Positions 1 to 5,880 of a stretch of 7,708 bases of DNA are shown here, in pieces (positions within the stretch are counted from its first letter, which is position 1; each line of letters opens with the position of its first letter). This DNA comes from Planctomycetes bacterium SM23_32 (GTDB taxonomy: Bacteria; Planctomycetota; Brocadiia; SM23-32). Where the stretch lies: contig LJUE01000096.1 of NCBI GenBank assembly GCA_001303885.1, positions 1 to 7,708 of the forward strand, in the 5' to 3' direction. Under the pieces are notes generated by a model. It was not told where the DNA came from and ran no database searches. It was given only the letters and a program-made list of their open reading frames with translations. Position numbers and translations under genes: made by a program.

Positions 1-512
1 ACGCGGAGCTTGGCGTCCAGGTTGCTCAGGGGCTCGTCGAAGAGGAAGACCTGGGGATGGCGGACGATGGCCCGCCCGACGGCGACCCGCTGCGCCTGCC
101 CGCCGGACAGCTCGCGCGGCCGGCGCTTCAGCAGCCCGTCTATCTCCAGCAATCCGGCCGCCTCCCGGACACGCCGGTCTATCTCCTCGCGCGCGTACTT
201 CCGCAGCCTCAGCCCGAAGGCCATGTTGTTGTAGACCGTCATGTGCGGATAGAGGGCGTAGTTCTGGAAGACCATCGCAATGTCGCGGTCCTTGGGCAGG
301 ACGTCGTTGACGCACTGGCCGCCGATGTAGATGCTGCCTTCGGTGATCTCTTCCAGCCCGGCCACCATGCGCAGCGTCGTTGACTTGCCGCAGCCCGAAG
401 GCCCGACCAGCACCAACAGGCTGCCGTCCTCGACGGTCAGGTCAACGTCGTTGACGGCCTGCACGCCCCCCTCATAGACCTTGGAGACGTTCTCGAACCT
501 GACTTCGGCCAT
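1..512 (-). CDS. ABC transporter ATP-binding protein, UgpC/MsmX/MalK-like (N-terminal part, runs off the left edge)
   Basis: This is the cytoplasmic ATPase that should power the sugar importer encoded just upstream of it. The visible 170 residues cover most of the nucleotide-binding domain. They include Walker A GPSGCGKST (about residues 37-45), the Q-loop in VFQNYALYPHMTV (81-93), signature LSGGQAQR (135-142), Walker B VFLFDEP (155-161) and the D-loop SNLDAKLR at the window edge. The QNYALYPHMTV block is typical of CUT1 carbohydrate ATPases. The H-loop and the C-terminal TOBE/regulatory domain lie outside the window. The ATG start is supported by GGGAG at 521-525 with an 8-nt spacer. It follows the MalG-like permease gene by 28 bp and closes the visible operon. 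One oddity is alanine in the signature (SGGQAQ), where the family normally has a polar or basic residue. ATPases of this type can be shared between several sugar importers. Family assignment is secure; the exact substrate is unknown. Confidence 0.95.
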   Translation of the reverse strand, partial: MAEVRFENVSKVYEGGVQAVNDVDLTVEDGSLLVLVGPSGCGKSTTLRMVAGLEEITEGSIYIGGQCVNDVLPKDRDIAMVFQNYALYPHMTVYNNMAFGLRLRKYAREEIDRRVREAAGLLEIDGLLKRRPRELSGGQAQRVAVGRAIVRHPQVFLFDEPLSNLDAKLR

Positions 513-540
513 TATGCTTGCTCCCGTGGTGCTCGGATGG

Positions 541-1371
541 CTATCCCTTGATGGCACCCTCGGAGATGCCCCGGATGAAGAGGCGCATCGTGAAGGCGAA
601 CAGGATGACCAGGGGTATCGCCGAGATGAAGTAGGCGGCCATCAGGGGTCCCCACTGCTTGACGTAGGCTCCCTGAAGCCTGAACAGCCCGACCGCCAGC
701 GGCAGCTTCTCGGGGTCGCGTATCACGATGAGCGGCAGGATGAAGGAGTTCCACGCGCCCACGAAGTTCATGATGGCCAGTGCGGAGATGATGCCGCCGC
801 ACTGCGGGATCACCACGTGGATGACCTGCTGCAGATGGGAGGCGCCGTCTATGCGGGCGCACTCGAAGAACTCCTTGGGCATGTCCTCGACAAAGTTCCG
901 CAAGACGAACAGACAGAAGACCTGCCCTCCGGCCGCGGTGACCACCGCCAGGCCCATCAGGGAGTTCAGCAGGCTGAGGCGGCGCATCAGGTTGAACAGG
1001 GGAATCAGGTTAGCCACGCCGGGCATGAGCATCAGGATGATGAGCCCCGCCCAGAAGATGCCGCCGAAGGGCACCCGGTAGCGGCCGAACACGTAGGCGG
1101 CCGGCACGGCGACCAGGAGCGTCACCAGCGTGGCTGTCACGGCCAGGAACACCGAGTTGGCGATGAACACCCCGACGGTGTCCCACGCTTCGGCCCAGTT
1201 CTCCCAGTGCAGCGGGAAGGTAGGCACCCAGGGATGGTTGTAGAACTGCTTGTTGTCCTTGAAGCTGATGATGAGCATCACGTAGAAGGGCAGGTAGACC
1301 AGGGCCAGCATCAGCCACAGGTAGCCGTGCTTCAGGAGGCGCGCGATCGGCCCTTCGGATACGCGGCTCAT
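541..1371 (-). CDS. CUT1 sugar ABC transporter permease, MalG-like
   Basis: This inner-membrane permease forms half of the translocation channel with the MalF-like protein encoded upstream. It has 276 residues, a normal MalG length. A first membrane segment lies at about 16-37, and further hydrophobic segments at about 70-95, 105-127, 138-158, 195-215 and 247-265. The cytoplasmic EAA loop that docks on the ATPase spans about 167-192 (ECARIDGAS, then VVIPQCG). Its glycine (176) and proline (189) are present, but Cys171 replaces the usual second-position alanine. The C-terminus ends in GAIKG, a familiar MalG-family ending. The ATG overlaps the stop of the MalF-like gene as ATGA, so translation is probably coupled. 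A purine-rich GGTGGAG lies directly ahead of the start but is spaced closely. The transported sugar cannot be told from the sequence. Confidence 0.96.
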   Translation of the reverse strand: MSRVSEGPIARLLKHGYLWLMLALVYLPFYVMLIISFKDNKQFYNHPWVPTFPLHWENWAEAWDTVGVFIANSVFLAVTATLVTLLVAVPAAYVFGRYRVPFGGIFWAGLIILMLMPGVANLIPLFNLMRRLSLLNSLMGLAVVTAAGGQVFCLFVLRNFVEDMPKEFFECARIDGASHLQQVIHVVIPQCGGIISALAIMNFVGAWNSFILPLIVIRDPEKLPLAVGLFRLQGAYVKQWGPLMAAYFISAIPLVILFAFTMRLFIRGISEGAIKG

Positions 1372-2336
1372 CTCTCCACCCGCACCAGCTTGTTGTTGAC
1401 GTAAGTCAGCGCCAGTATGACGAAGAAGACCAGTATGCCGATGGCGCAGGCATAGCCGGCCTCTCGTTTGACGAAGGCGTTGTAGTACATGTAGAGCCCC
1501 GGCACCATGACGGCGCCGCCGGGGCCGCCCGTCTCGCCCAGCAGCACCAGGACCAGCCCGTAGCCCTTGAGCACGCCGATGATGAGCAGCACCAGGTTGA
1601 TGCGCACCTGGGTGGCGATCAGCGGCAGCTCAATGTAGAGGAACTTGCCGAACCAGCCCACCCCGTCCAGGTCGGCGCACTCGTAGACGGAGTGCGGGAT
1701 CTTCTCCAGCCCCGACAGGTAGATGAGCACGCCGATGACGCCGATCCACGGGAAACCCCAGAAGATATAGGCCGCCAGGGCCAGGTCAGAGTCCCCGAGC
1801 CAGGCCGGGTTGCGCCCCACCTGGAAGATGACGCTCTCGACGACGTTGGCTTTGACCGCCCAGGTGTTCATGGCGGCCAGGATGTCCAGGATGCCCGTGG
1901 TCGAGAGGAACCTGTTCAGAAGCCCTACGACCGGGTTGTAGAAGAACTTCCAGATCAGCAACCCCACCATCCACGGGATGACCATCGGCACCACGAACAG
2001 CAGCCGGTAGAAGTAACGCAGCCGATCCCGCGTGATGCGATGGATGACGACGGCCGTCACAATGGAGGGGACCATCTTGAAGAGGCTGGCGCCGAAGAGG
2101 ATGCCCACGCGCACGAACGCCCATCCCAGCTCGGGATCGCCGAAGGCCTGGCGGTAGTTGCGCATGCCCACGTAGGTGGCCAGCTCGTCGCCGTCCCAGC
2201 GGTAGAAGCTGTGGTAAACGCCGCTGATAGCCGGCAGGTACATGAACATGGCCACAAGGACCAGCGTCGGCACCATCAGGGCGTAGAGCGACCAGTGGCG
2301 TCGGACCTGCGCGAACCTGATTCTCTCTCGTGGCAT
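1368..2336 (-). CDS. CUT1 sugar ABC transporter permease, MalF/UgpA-like
   Basis: This integral membrane permease of 322 residues pairs with the MalG-like protein encoded next. A short basic N-terminus leads into a first membrane segment at about 16-38 (ALMVPTLVLVAMFMYLPA). More segments follow at about 75-98, 110-133, 186-208, 243-268 and 295-312. The EAA loop is at about 217-240 (YECADLDGVG, then IELPLI), with Gly225 and Pro238 conserved and Cys220 in place of alanine. A roughly 50-residue stretch at 134-183 between membrane segments, including NTWAVKANVVESVIFQ and ending in NPAWLGDSD, is long for this position and should be extracytoplasmic. The ATG is 12 bp after the solute-binding protein stop and in the same frame. 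It has only a weak Shine-Dalgarno sequence (GGGCACCCCG before ATG), so reinitiation from the upstream gene is likely. No other in-frame start fits, since the next Met sits inside the first membrane segment. Confidence 0.96.
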   Translation of the reverse strand: MPRERIRFAQVRRHWSLYALMVPTLVLVAMFMYLPAISGVYHSFYRWDGDELATYVGMRNYRQAFGDPELGWAFVRVGILFGASLFKMVPSIVTAVVIHRITRDRLRYFYRLLFVVPMVIPWMVGLLIWKFFYNPVVGLLNRFLSTTGILDILAAMNTWAVKANVVESVIFQVGRNPAWLGDSDLALAAYIFWGFPWIGVIGVLIYLSGLEKIPHSVYECADLDGVGWFGKFLYIELPLIATQVRINLVLLIIGVLKGYGLVLVLLGETGGPGGAVMVPGLYMYYNAFVKREAGYACAIGILVFFVILALTYVNNKLVRVER

Positions 2337-2348
2337 CGGGGTGCCCGG

Positions 2349-4004
2349 TCAGCCTCTGTCTGCTTTGCTGGAGCGCGCAAGCTCGACCCACGTGCGGATC
2401 TCGTTGTTGTACGAGCCCACTTGTCCCACGTAGGCCTCCATGATCCTCTTGTACTGAGTTTCGCTGCTGCCGGTGACTGAGGCCCCGGCCCCGGCCGCTC
2501 CCGTCATGTCCGCCCGCCGGAGGGCGGCGAACCGCATCTGCTGGGTCAACGTCTGCTGGTTGTTCTTGACGTATTCATAGACGCCGCCGGCCGACTCGCG
2601 GCGATAGGCGTCCATAAGCCGCTCCACGAACTGCTCGTAAGAGAGCTTGCCGGACAGGAACTCCGGCGTCAGCTGCCCGTAAGTCAGCTCCACGCCGGGC
2701 CCTTCGTAGTTGATGGCCGGGGAGTAGCCCTCTATGCGCGGAGCGAAGGGCTTCAGCTCGTCGCGCGGCCTGGCCCCTTTGATGACGGGCAGCCAGAACA
2801 TGTTGCGGTTCAGCTCCTCGTTCTTCTTCAGGGACGAGGCATACTGGAGGAAGTCGAGCGCCTCATCCGGGTGGGCGGACGTCTTGGTGATGGCCATCGG
2901 GAAGCCGCCCTCGAGGCCCGCTTCGGTGCGGGGACCGGCCACGTAGCGCCCATAGCGGGGGTTGTCCCGCGAGGGCAGGGGGATGTCCGCCACGGCGATC
3001 TCGAACTCGCTCTGCACGTGCAGGCTCTGGAAGTCCCAGCTGCCCGTGCTGATCATCGCAGCGTGACCTTGCAGGAACAGGAAGACCGCCTCGTCCCGGT
3101 CCAGCGACATATAGCCTTGAGGGAAGTACTCCGAGAGCTCCCTGACTAGCTCGAAGTTCGCCCTGATGGCCGGCTCGGTCATGCTCACAGTACCGGCGTA
3201 GATGGCGGCCCCCGACTCGATCCTGCTCACGCTGCCGTCGTAGTCCCGGTCCAGTTGGCGCAGGTAGTCGGCGGTCAGCGCCGTCTGGAAGGCGTCGAAG
3301 AACTGCCGGAAGTTATACCCTGATCCGGAGATCGGCACCAACCGCCGGCCCTGCTGCCTGCCGTGCTCCTCCAGCGCCTCGCACAACTCGATGAACGCCT
3401 CGTAGGTCTGGGGGAACTGCTCGCCCCAGACCTCCTCGATCAGGGGCTTGTTGTAGTAGAGGCGCACGGTGAAGGCCGACAGGGGCACGCGGTAGTAGCT
3501 CTGCAGCGAGTCATCGTAGCCGCCCTCCATCTCGTCGAAGTAGGTCTTGCGCCACGGCGCCTCCTCCAGCGGTGTCCCCTTGTTGTAGGGATTCGGTTCG
3601 TCAACGTAGCGGTCGAGCGGCATGAAGTAGCGGGCATAGAACTTGGGCCAGAGCGCCCAGGCAACCGTTCCGCCGAGCCCGCACTCGATCATGTCCGGCG
3701 CCGTCCGGCCGATGAGCTGCGTGTTGACCCAGCGGAAGTAGCCTTCCTCGGGGATGAGGATCTGGCGCACCTCCACGTCGGGGTGCAGCTCGTGGTAGTT
3801 GGCGATCAGCCTGTCCAGCGCGCTGCGAATGCCCGGTTCGAGCTGCCAGTGCGCGAACCGCAGCACCTTCTTGCCCTCCGAGCCGGGCGCGCCCCCCCGC
3901 GCCCGCAGGGCGTTGACGCCCACCACGAGGCAGGAGACCACGTAGACAGTGATCAGCAGCAGGAGCGCCGGATACCGCCTCAGCCGTGTCCAGAGGTGCC
4001 GCAA
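2349..4004 (-). CDS. Extracellular solute-binding protein of a CUT1 (sugar) ABC importer, membrane-tethered, TTG start
   Basis: This is the substrate receptor of the importer. At 551 residues it is longer than the roughly 400-450 usual for family 1 sugar-binding proteins. A basic N-terminus precedes a hydrophobic segment at 12-33. This could be an uncleaved anchor or, because VVSC ends at Cys25, a lipoprotein signal. After a Gly-rich linker the mature fold begins at KVLRFAHWQLEPG (46-58). Typical features follow: HPDVEV (74-79), TAPDMIECG (101-109), VPLSAFTVRLYYNKPLIEE (173-191), a GHAAMISTGSW block (313-323) and GGFPMAITKTSAHPDEALDFL (366-386, given here as landmarks). A C-terminal helical extension (about 455-551) contains an Ala/Gly/Ser-rich linker at 501-514. 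The start is TTG, chosen because GGGAGG (4012-4017) lies 7 nt upstream, no ATG occurs before residue 105, and the anchor would otherwise be lost. It starts 3 bp after the lipoprotein gene stop. A G7 run lies in the linker codons at 3892-3898. Confidence 0.94.
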   Translation of the reverse strand: MRHLWTRLRRYPALLLLITVYVVSCLVVGVNALRARGGAPGSEGKKVLRFAHWQLEPGIRSALDRLIANYHELHPDVEVRQILIPEEGYFRWVNTQLIGRTAPDMIECGLGGTVAWALWPKFYARYFMPLDRYVDEPNPYNKGTPLEEAPWRKTYFDEMEGGYDDSLQSYYRVPLSAFTVRLYYNKPLIEEVWGEQFPQTYEAFIELCEALEEHGRQQGRRLVPISGSGYNFRQFFDAFQTALTADYLRQLDRDYDGSVSRIESGAAIYAGTVSMTEPAIRANFELVRELSEYFPQGYMSLDRDEAVFLFLQGHAAMISTGSWDFQSLHVQSEFEIAVADIPLPSRDNPRYGRYVAGPRTEAGLEGGFPMAITKTSAHPDEALDFLQYASSLKKNEELNRNMFWLPVIKGARPRDELKPFAPRIEGYSPAINYEGPGVELTYGQLTPEFLSGKLSYEQFVERLMDAYRRESAGGVYEYVKNNQQTLTQQMRFAALRRADMTGAAGAGASVTGSSETQYKRIMEAYVGQVGSYNNEIRTWVELARSSKADRG

Positions 4005-4007
4005 GAC

Positions 4008-4868
4008 CTAACCTCCCTGCTCGGCCCTGAGCGCGCGGACCCGCTCCAGCCTCTTCGTGGCGCGGTAGTAAAGCTCCGTCCGGCTGAACTCCGTGGCGTA
4101 GAGGTCGTAGTATTTCTCAGCCAGGGCCAGGTCGCCCAGTTCGCTTTCGGCGATGCTGGCTATCTTCCAGAGCACCGTCCCCCGCGTCTTCACCACCGAG
4201 ATGCCCTCCTGCTCGGCGGCGATGAGGTGGCCGACGGCTTCGTCGAACCTCCTGGCCTGGATGTAAGCGTCGGCGGCCATCATGTGCATGGCGGGTGCCA
4301 GCCGGTTGTGGGGATTCGTCCCTAGCCTGTGCTCCAGCGCCGACAGGGCGCGGTCCTCGGCGCCCGGGGTGGGGAGCTTGAACTCCCCGCGGTGTTCCTC
4401 GACTACGTCCGGGCGGAGGAGTGAGTCGGCAAGCTGCAGGACGGCCTCGTCCGCCTCCATGCTCCCCGGATAGGCGGCGATCAGGTCCGTCAGCTTGGAC
4501 TGGCCCTCCAGCAGGTTGCCGCCTGCCAGCGCGACTCGGGCGAGCCCCAGCGCGCTCTGCCGCTTTGCCGGCTCTTGCTCAAGCACCCCGAGCAGGGCGT
4601 AGTTCTCGGCGGCGGCGTCCAGGTCGGCGTTGGGGCGGTAATGATACGTGGTGGCCAGGCCAAGCAGGGCGGAGTATCGCTGCTCCGCAGTGAGCCCCCC
4701 ATTCTGTTTCAGGCCCTCGAAACGGTCCACGGCGATGTCGAAGTCGCCCGTCGAATAGGCTCGCCAGGCCTGCTCCAGCAGGTCAGACGCCGACTCGGGC
4801 TCGGGAGCGCAGCCGGCGAATACCGACGCCAGCGCCAGGACCAGCGACGACAGGGCTGCAGGGCGCAA
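4008..4868 (-). CDS. TPR-like lipoprotein, first gene of the sugar importer operon, TTG start
   Basis: This is a 286-residue protein with a short signal peptide and lipobox FAGC, so Cys20 is the likely lipidated residue. The mature protein is almost entirely helical and reads like degenerate TPR/Sel1-type repeats. Aromatic/alanine helix pairs occur at about 28-54 (QAWRAYSTGDFDIAVDRFEGL), 64-96, 103-133, 196-218 (ADAYIQARRFDEAVGHLIAAE) and 232-262 (IAESELGDLALAEKYYDLY). Such proteins are usually scaffolds for protein-protein contacts. It carries no catalytic motif that I recognise, and I cannot name a family beyond TPR-like. The start is TTG: GGAGG (4874-4878) lies 5 nt upstream, it gives a complete lipoprotein signal, and no ATG occurs until residue 195. 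It is 3 bp ahead of the solute-binding protein gene and directly behind its own promoter. An accessory role in assembling or tethering the importer at the membrane is inference from position alone. Confidence 0.85.
   Translation of the reverse strand: MRPAALSSLVLALASVFAGCAPEPESASDLLEQAWRAYSTGDFDIAVDRFEGLKQNGGLTAEQRYSALLGLATTYHYRPNADLDAAAENYALLGVLEQEPAKRQSALGLARVALAGGNLLEGQSKLTDLIAAYPGSMEADEAVLQLADSLLRPDVVEEHRGEFKLPTPGAEDRALSALEHRLGTNPHNRLAPAMHMMAADAYIQARRFDEAVGHLIAAEQEGISVVKTRGTVLWKIASIAESELGDLALAEKYYDLYATEFSRTELYYRATKRLERVRALRAEQGG
4012..4017 (-). promoter_or_regulatory. Ribosome-binding site deciding the TTG start of the solute-binding protein
   Basis: On the minus strand GGGAGG ends 7 nt before the TTG at 4002-4004. 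These bases also encode the last two glycines of the TPR lipoprotein and sit just before its TAG stop (4008-4010). Termination of the upstream gene and initiation of the downstream one therefore share the same ribosome footprint, which points to translational coupling. Confidence 0.8.
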
Positions 4869-4873
4869 TCTCG

Positions 4874-4878
4874 CCTCC
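4874..4878 (-). promoter_or_regulatory. Ribosome-binding site deciding the TTG start of the TPR lipoprotein
   Basis: GGAGG on the minus strand is separated by 5 nt (CGAGA) from the TTG at 4866-4868. It supports this start in the absence of any nearby ATG. The same five bases are the exact complement of CCUCC in the loop of the leader hairpin about 25 nt upstream. Confidence 0.75.
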
Positions 4879-4896
4879 GGGTTGCCGTTCGATCGT

Positions 4897-4915
4897 CCGC
4901 CCTGGAGGAGGGCGG
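4897..4915 (-). promoter_or_regulatory. GC-rich hairpin in the 5' leader of the sugar importer operon
   Basis: Six G-C pairs (CCGCCC with GGGCGG, outer arms 4910-4915 and 4897-4902) enclose a 7-nt loop, read on the transcript as UCCUCCA. It lies just after the predicted transcription start and about 20 nt ahead of the ribosome-binding site. No U-run follows on the transcript, so it is not a classical intrinsic terminator. The loop is complementary to the GGAGG ribosome-binding site of the TPR lipoprotein, which could make it a translational control element. The hairpin is seen in the sequence; the function is inference. Confidence 0.55.
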
Positions 4916-4927
4916 CGACGCCTGTCT

Positions 4928-4955
4928 ACTTTACCGATCTGCTCGTAATTGTCAA
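4928..4955 (-). promoter_or_regulatory. Sigma-70-type promoter for the sugar importer operon
   Basis: On the minus strand a perfect -35 box TTGACA (4950-4955) is followed after 16 bp by TAAAGT (4928-4933), a 4/6 match to the -10 consensus. Transcription would start near 4921, giving a leader of about 50 nt before the TTG of the TPR lipoprotein. The -35 box begins 10 bp after the stop of the PHP hydrolase gene, and no terminator separates them, so readthrough from block 1 is also possible. This AT-richer patch stands out in otherwise GC-rich DNA. Confidence 0.7.
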
Positions 4956-4965
4956 GCGACCGCGC

Positions 4966-5850
4966 TCACAGGTAGATGGGGTTAGTCCATGCGCGGCGGC
5001 CTTCGGCGTCCACGACCTCGGCGCGCACGTACTTCCACTCGGCGTCCACCTCGGCCTGCGCCTCCCTGAGCAGTCCGTCGCCCCGGGCGCAGCAGCTCAG
5101 CCCATGCCAGTTGGCGCCCATAAGGTGGACCTCTCGCGCGGGCTCGCACTGCACGTACGCCTTGCCCTCCAACAGCCCGAAGTCCAGGACGCGGGGTCCG
5201 CAGGAGCAGTAGTGGCACCCCGTGCGCAGCGCCTCCAGCACGGCCGGCGCGCTCAGCTCCGGCATCTTCAGCATCACCCAGCCGCCGAACAAGTCGCCCC
5301 CCTGTCCCTCGGCGCTGTGGACGTCGTCCACGGCAATGCCGGGAGTGCGGGCGCCCTTGTTCAGCATGTTGTCCCAATGCACCGAGCTGCACGCCTTGTT
5401 GATGTTGCGGCAGCCGGCGTTGTAGACCTCGACGCCGACGTGCCCGTGCACGGCGAGCAGGTCCTGTGCGTCGTTGCCGCTCCAGTAGGGGTGGGCAAGC
5501 AGGCTCTCGCCGCCTTCCTTCTTGGCCCAGGCTATCACGTCATTCGGGGAGGGAGAGCCCGGCACCGTCGCATCGGGGTGGACGTTGAGGCAGACGAAGT
5601 GGTAGAAGGGCGCGCCGCCGCTCGCTGCCGAACTCACCTCCACTCCGTCGAGCAGCAGCATCTCGTCCGTGCTGAAATCGGCGACCTCGGAGGTCACGCC
5701 GTGGTCCGTGATTGCCAGCACGTCGTAGCCCTCGTTCCGGTACTGGCGGATGCGCTCCTCGACGCTCGCCTGCCCGTCGGACGCTCTGGTGTGCGTGTGG
5801 AGGTTGCCCCTGTACCAGTTGCCCTGTTGGCGAAACGGATTGACGAACAC
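4966..5850 (-). CDS. CehA/McbA-like PHP-domain metallohydrolase, GTG start
   Basis: This is a 294-residue, apparently cytoplasmic metal-dependent hydrolase with no signal peptide. PHP metal-site motifs appear in the expected order: HTH with following SDG (His18, His20, Asp25), ITDHG (Asp49, His50), GVEVS (Glu71), YHF (His84), LLAHPYW (His120), VEVYN (Glu141) and VDDVHS (Asp175/176, His178). The C-terminal part ends in a beta-rich tail closing with WTNPIYL, as in CehA/McbA-type proteins. Known members hydrolyse carbamate, ester or phosphoester bonds; the substrate here is unknown. One oddity is a cysteine cluster, GCHYCSCGPR (211-220), in the stretch that in relatives usually reads like GRFYxSxGP. 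Further cysteines lie at 147, 154, 235, 253 and 254. The GTG start is supported by AGGAG (5858-5862) with a 7-nt spacer. The gene follows the FbpB-type permease by 30 bp, suggesting it acts on the imported solute. Confidence 0.9.
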   Translation of the reverse strand: MFVNPFRQQGNWYRGNLHTHTRASDGQASVEERIRQYRNEGYDVLAITDHGVTSEVADFSTDEMLLLDGVEVSSAASGGAPFYHFVCLNVHPDATVPGSPSPNDVIAWAKKEGGESLLAHPYWSGNDAQDLLAVHGHVGVEVYNAGCRNINKACSSVHWDNMLNKGARTPGIAVDDVHSAEGQGGDLFGGWVMLKMPELSAPAVLEALRTGCHYCSCGPRVLDFGLLEGKAYVQCEPAREVHLMGANWHGLSCCARGDGLLREAQAEVDAEWKYVRAEVVDAEGRRAWTNPIYL

Positions 5851-5880
5851 CTCGTGTCTCCTGTTCTATCGGTGAGGCAC

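Noticed and set aside
481..1404. A 307-codon plus-strand frame opposite the MalG-like permease
   Set aside because: Its composition is dominated by His, Glu, Gln and Asp, which is the reverse-strand image of hydrophobic membrane codons. No domain was recognised.
2337..2348. Possible fusion of binding protein and MalF-like permease by stop readthrough, because they are in the same frame 12 bp apart
   Set aside because: The TGA stop and the ATG are both clear, the two proteins are separate in the family, and same-frame spacing has a one-in-three chance of occurring.
3363..4325. A 320-codon plus-strand frame crossing the boundary between the binding protein and lipoprotein genes
   Set aside because: It spans two well-supported minus-strand genes, has no family resemblance and shows shadow-like composition.
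4897..4915. Hairpin considered as an intrinsic terminator for the PHP hydrolase gene
   Set aside because: It lies downstream of the predicted promoter start and has no U-run after the stem on the minus strand. A leader structure fits better.
5851..5880. The 30-bp gap between the FbpB-like permease and the hydrolase considered for a promoter or terminator
   Set aside because: It contains only the hydrolase ribosome-binding site. There is no -35/-10 pair and no inverted repeat.
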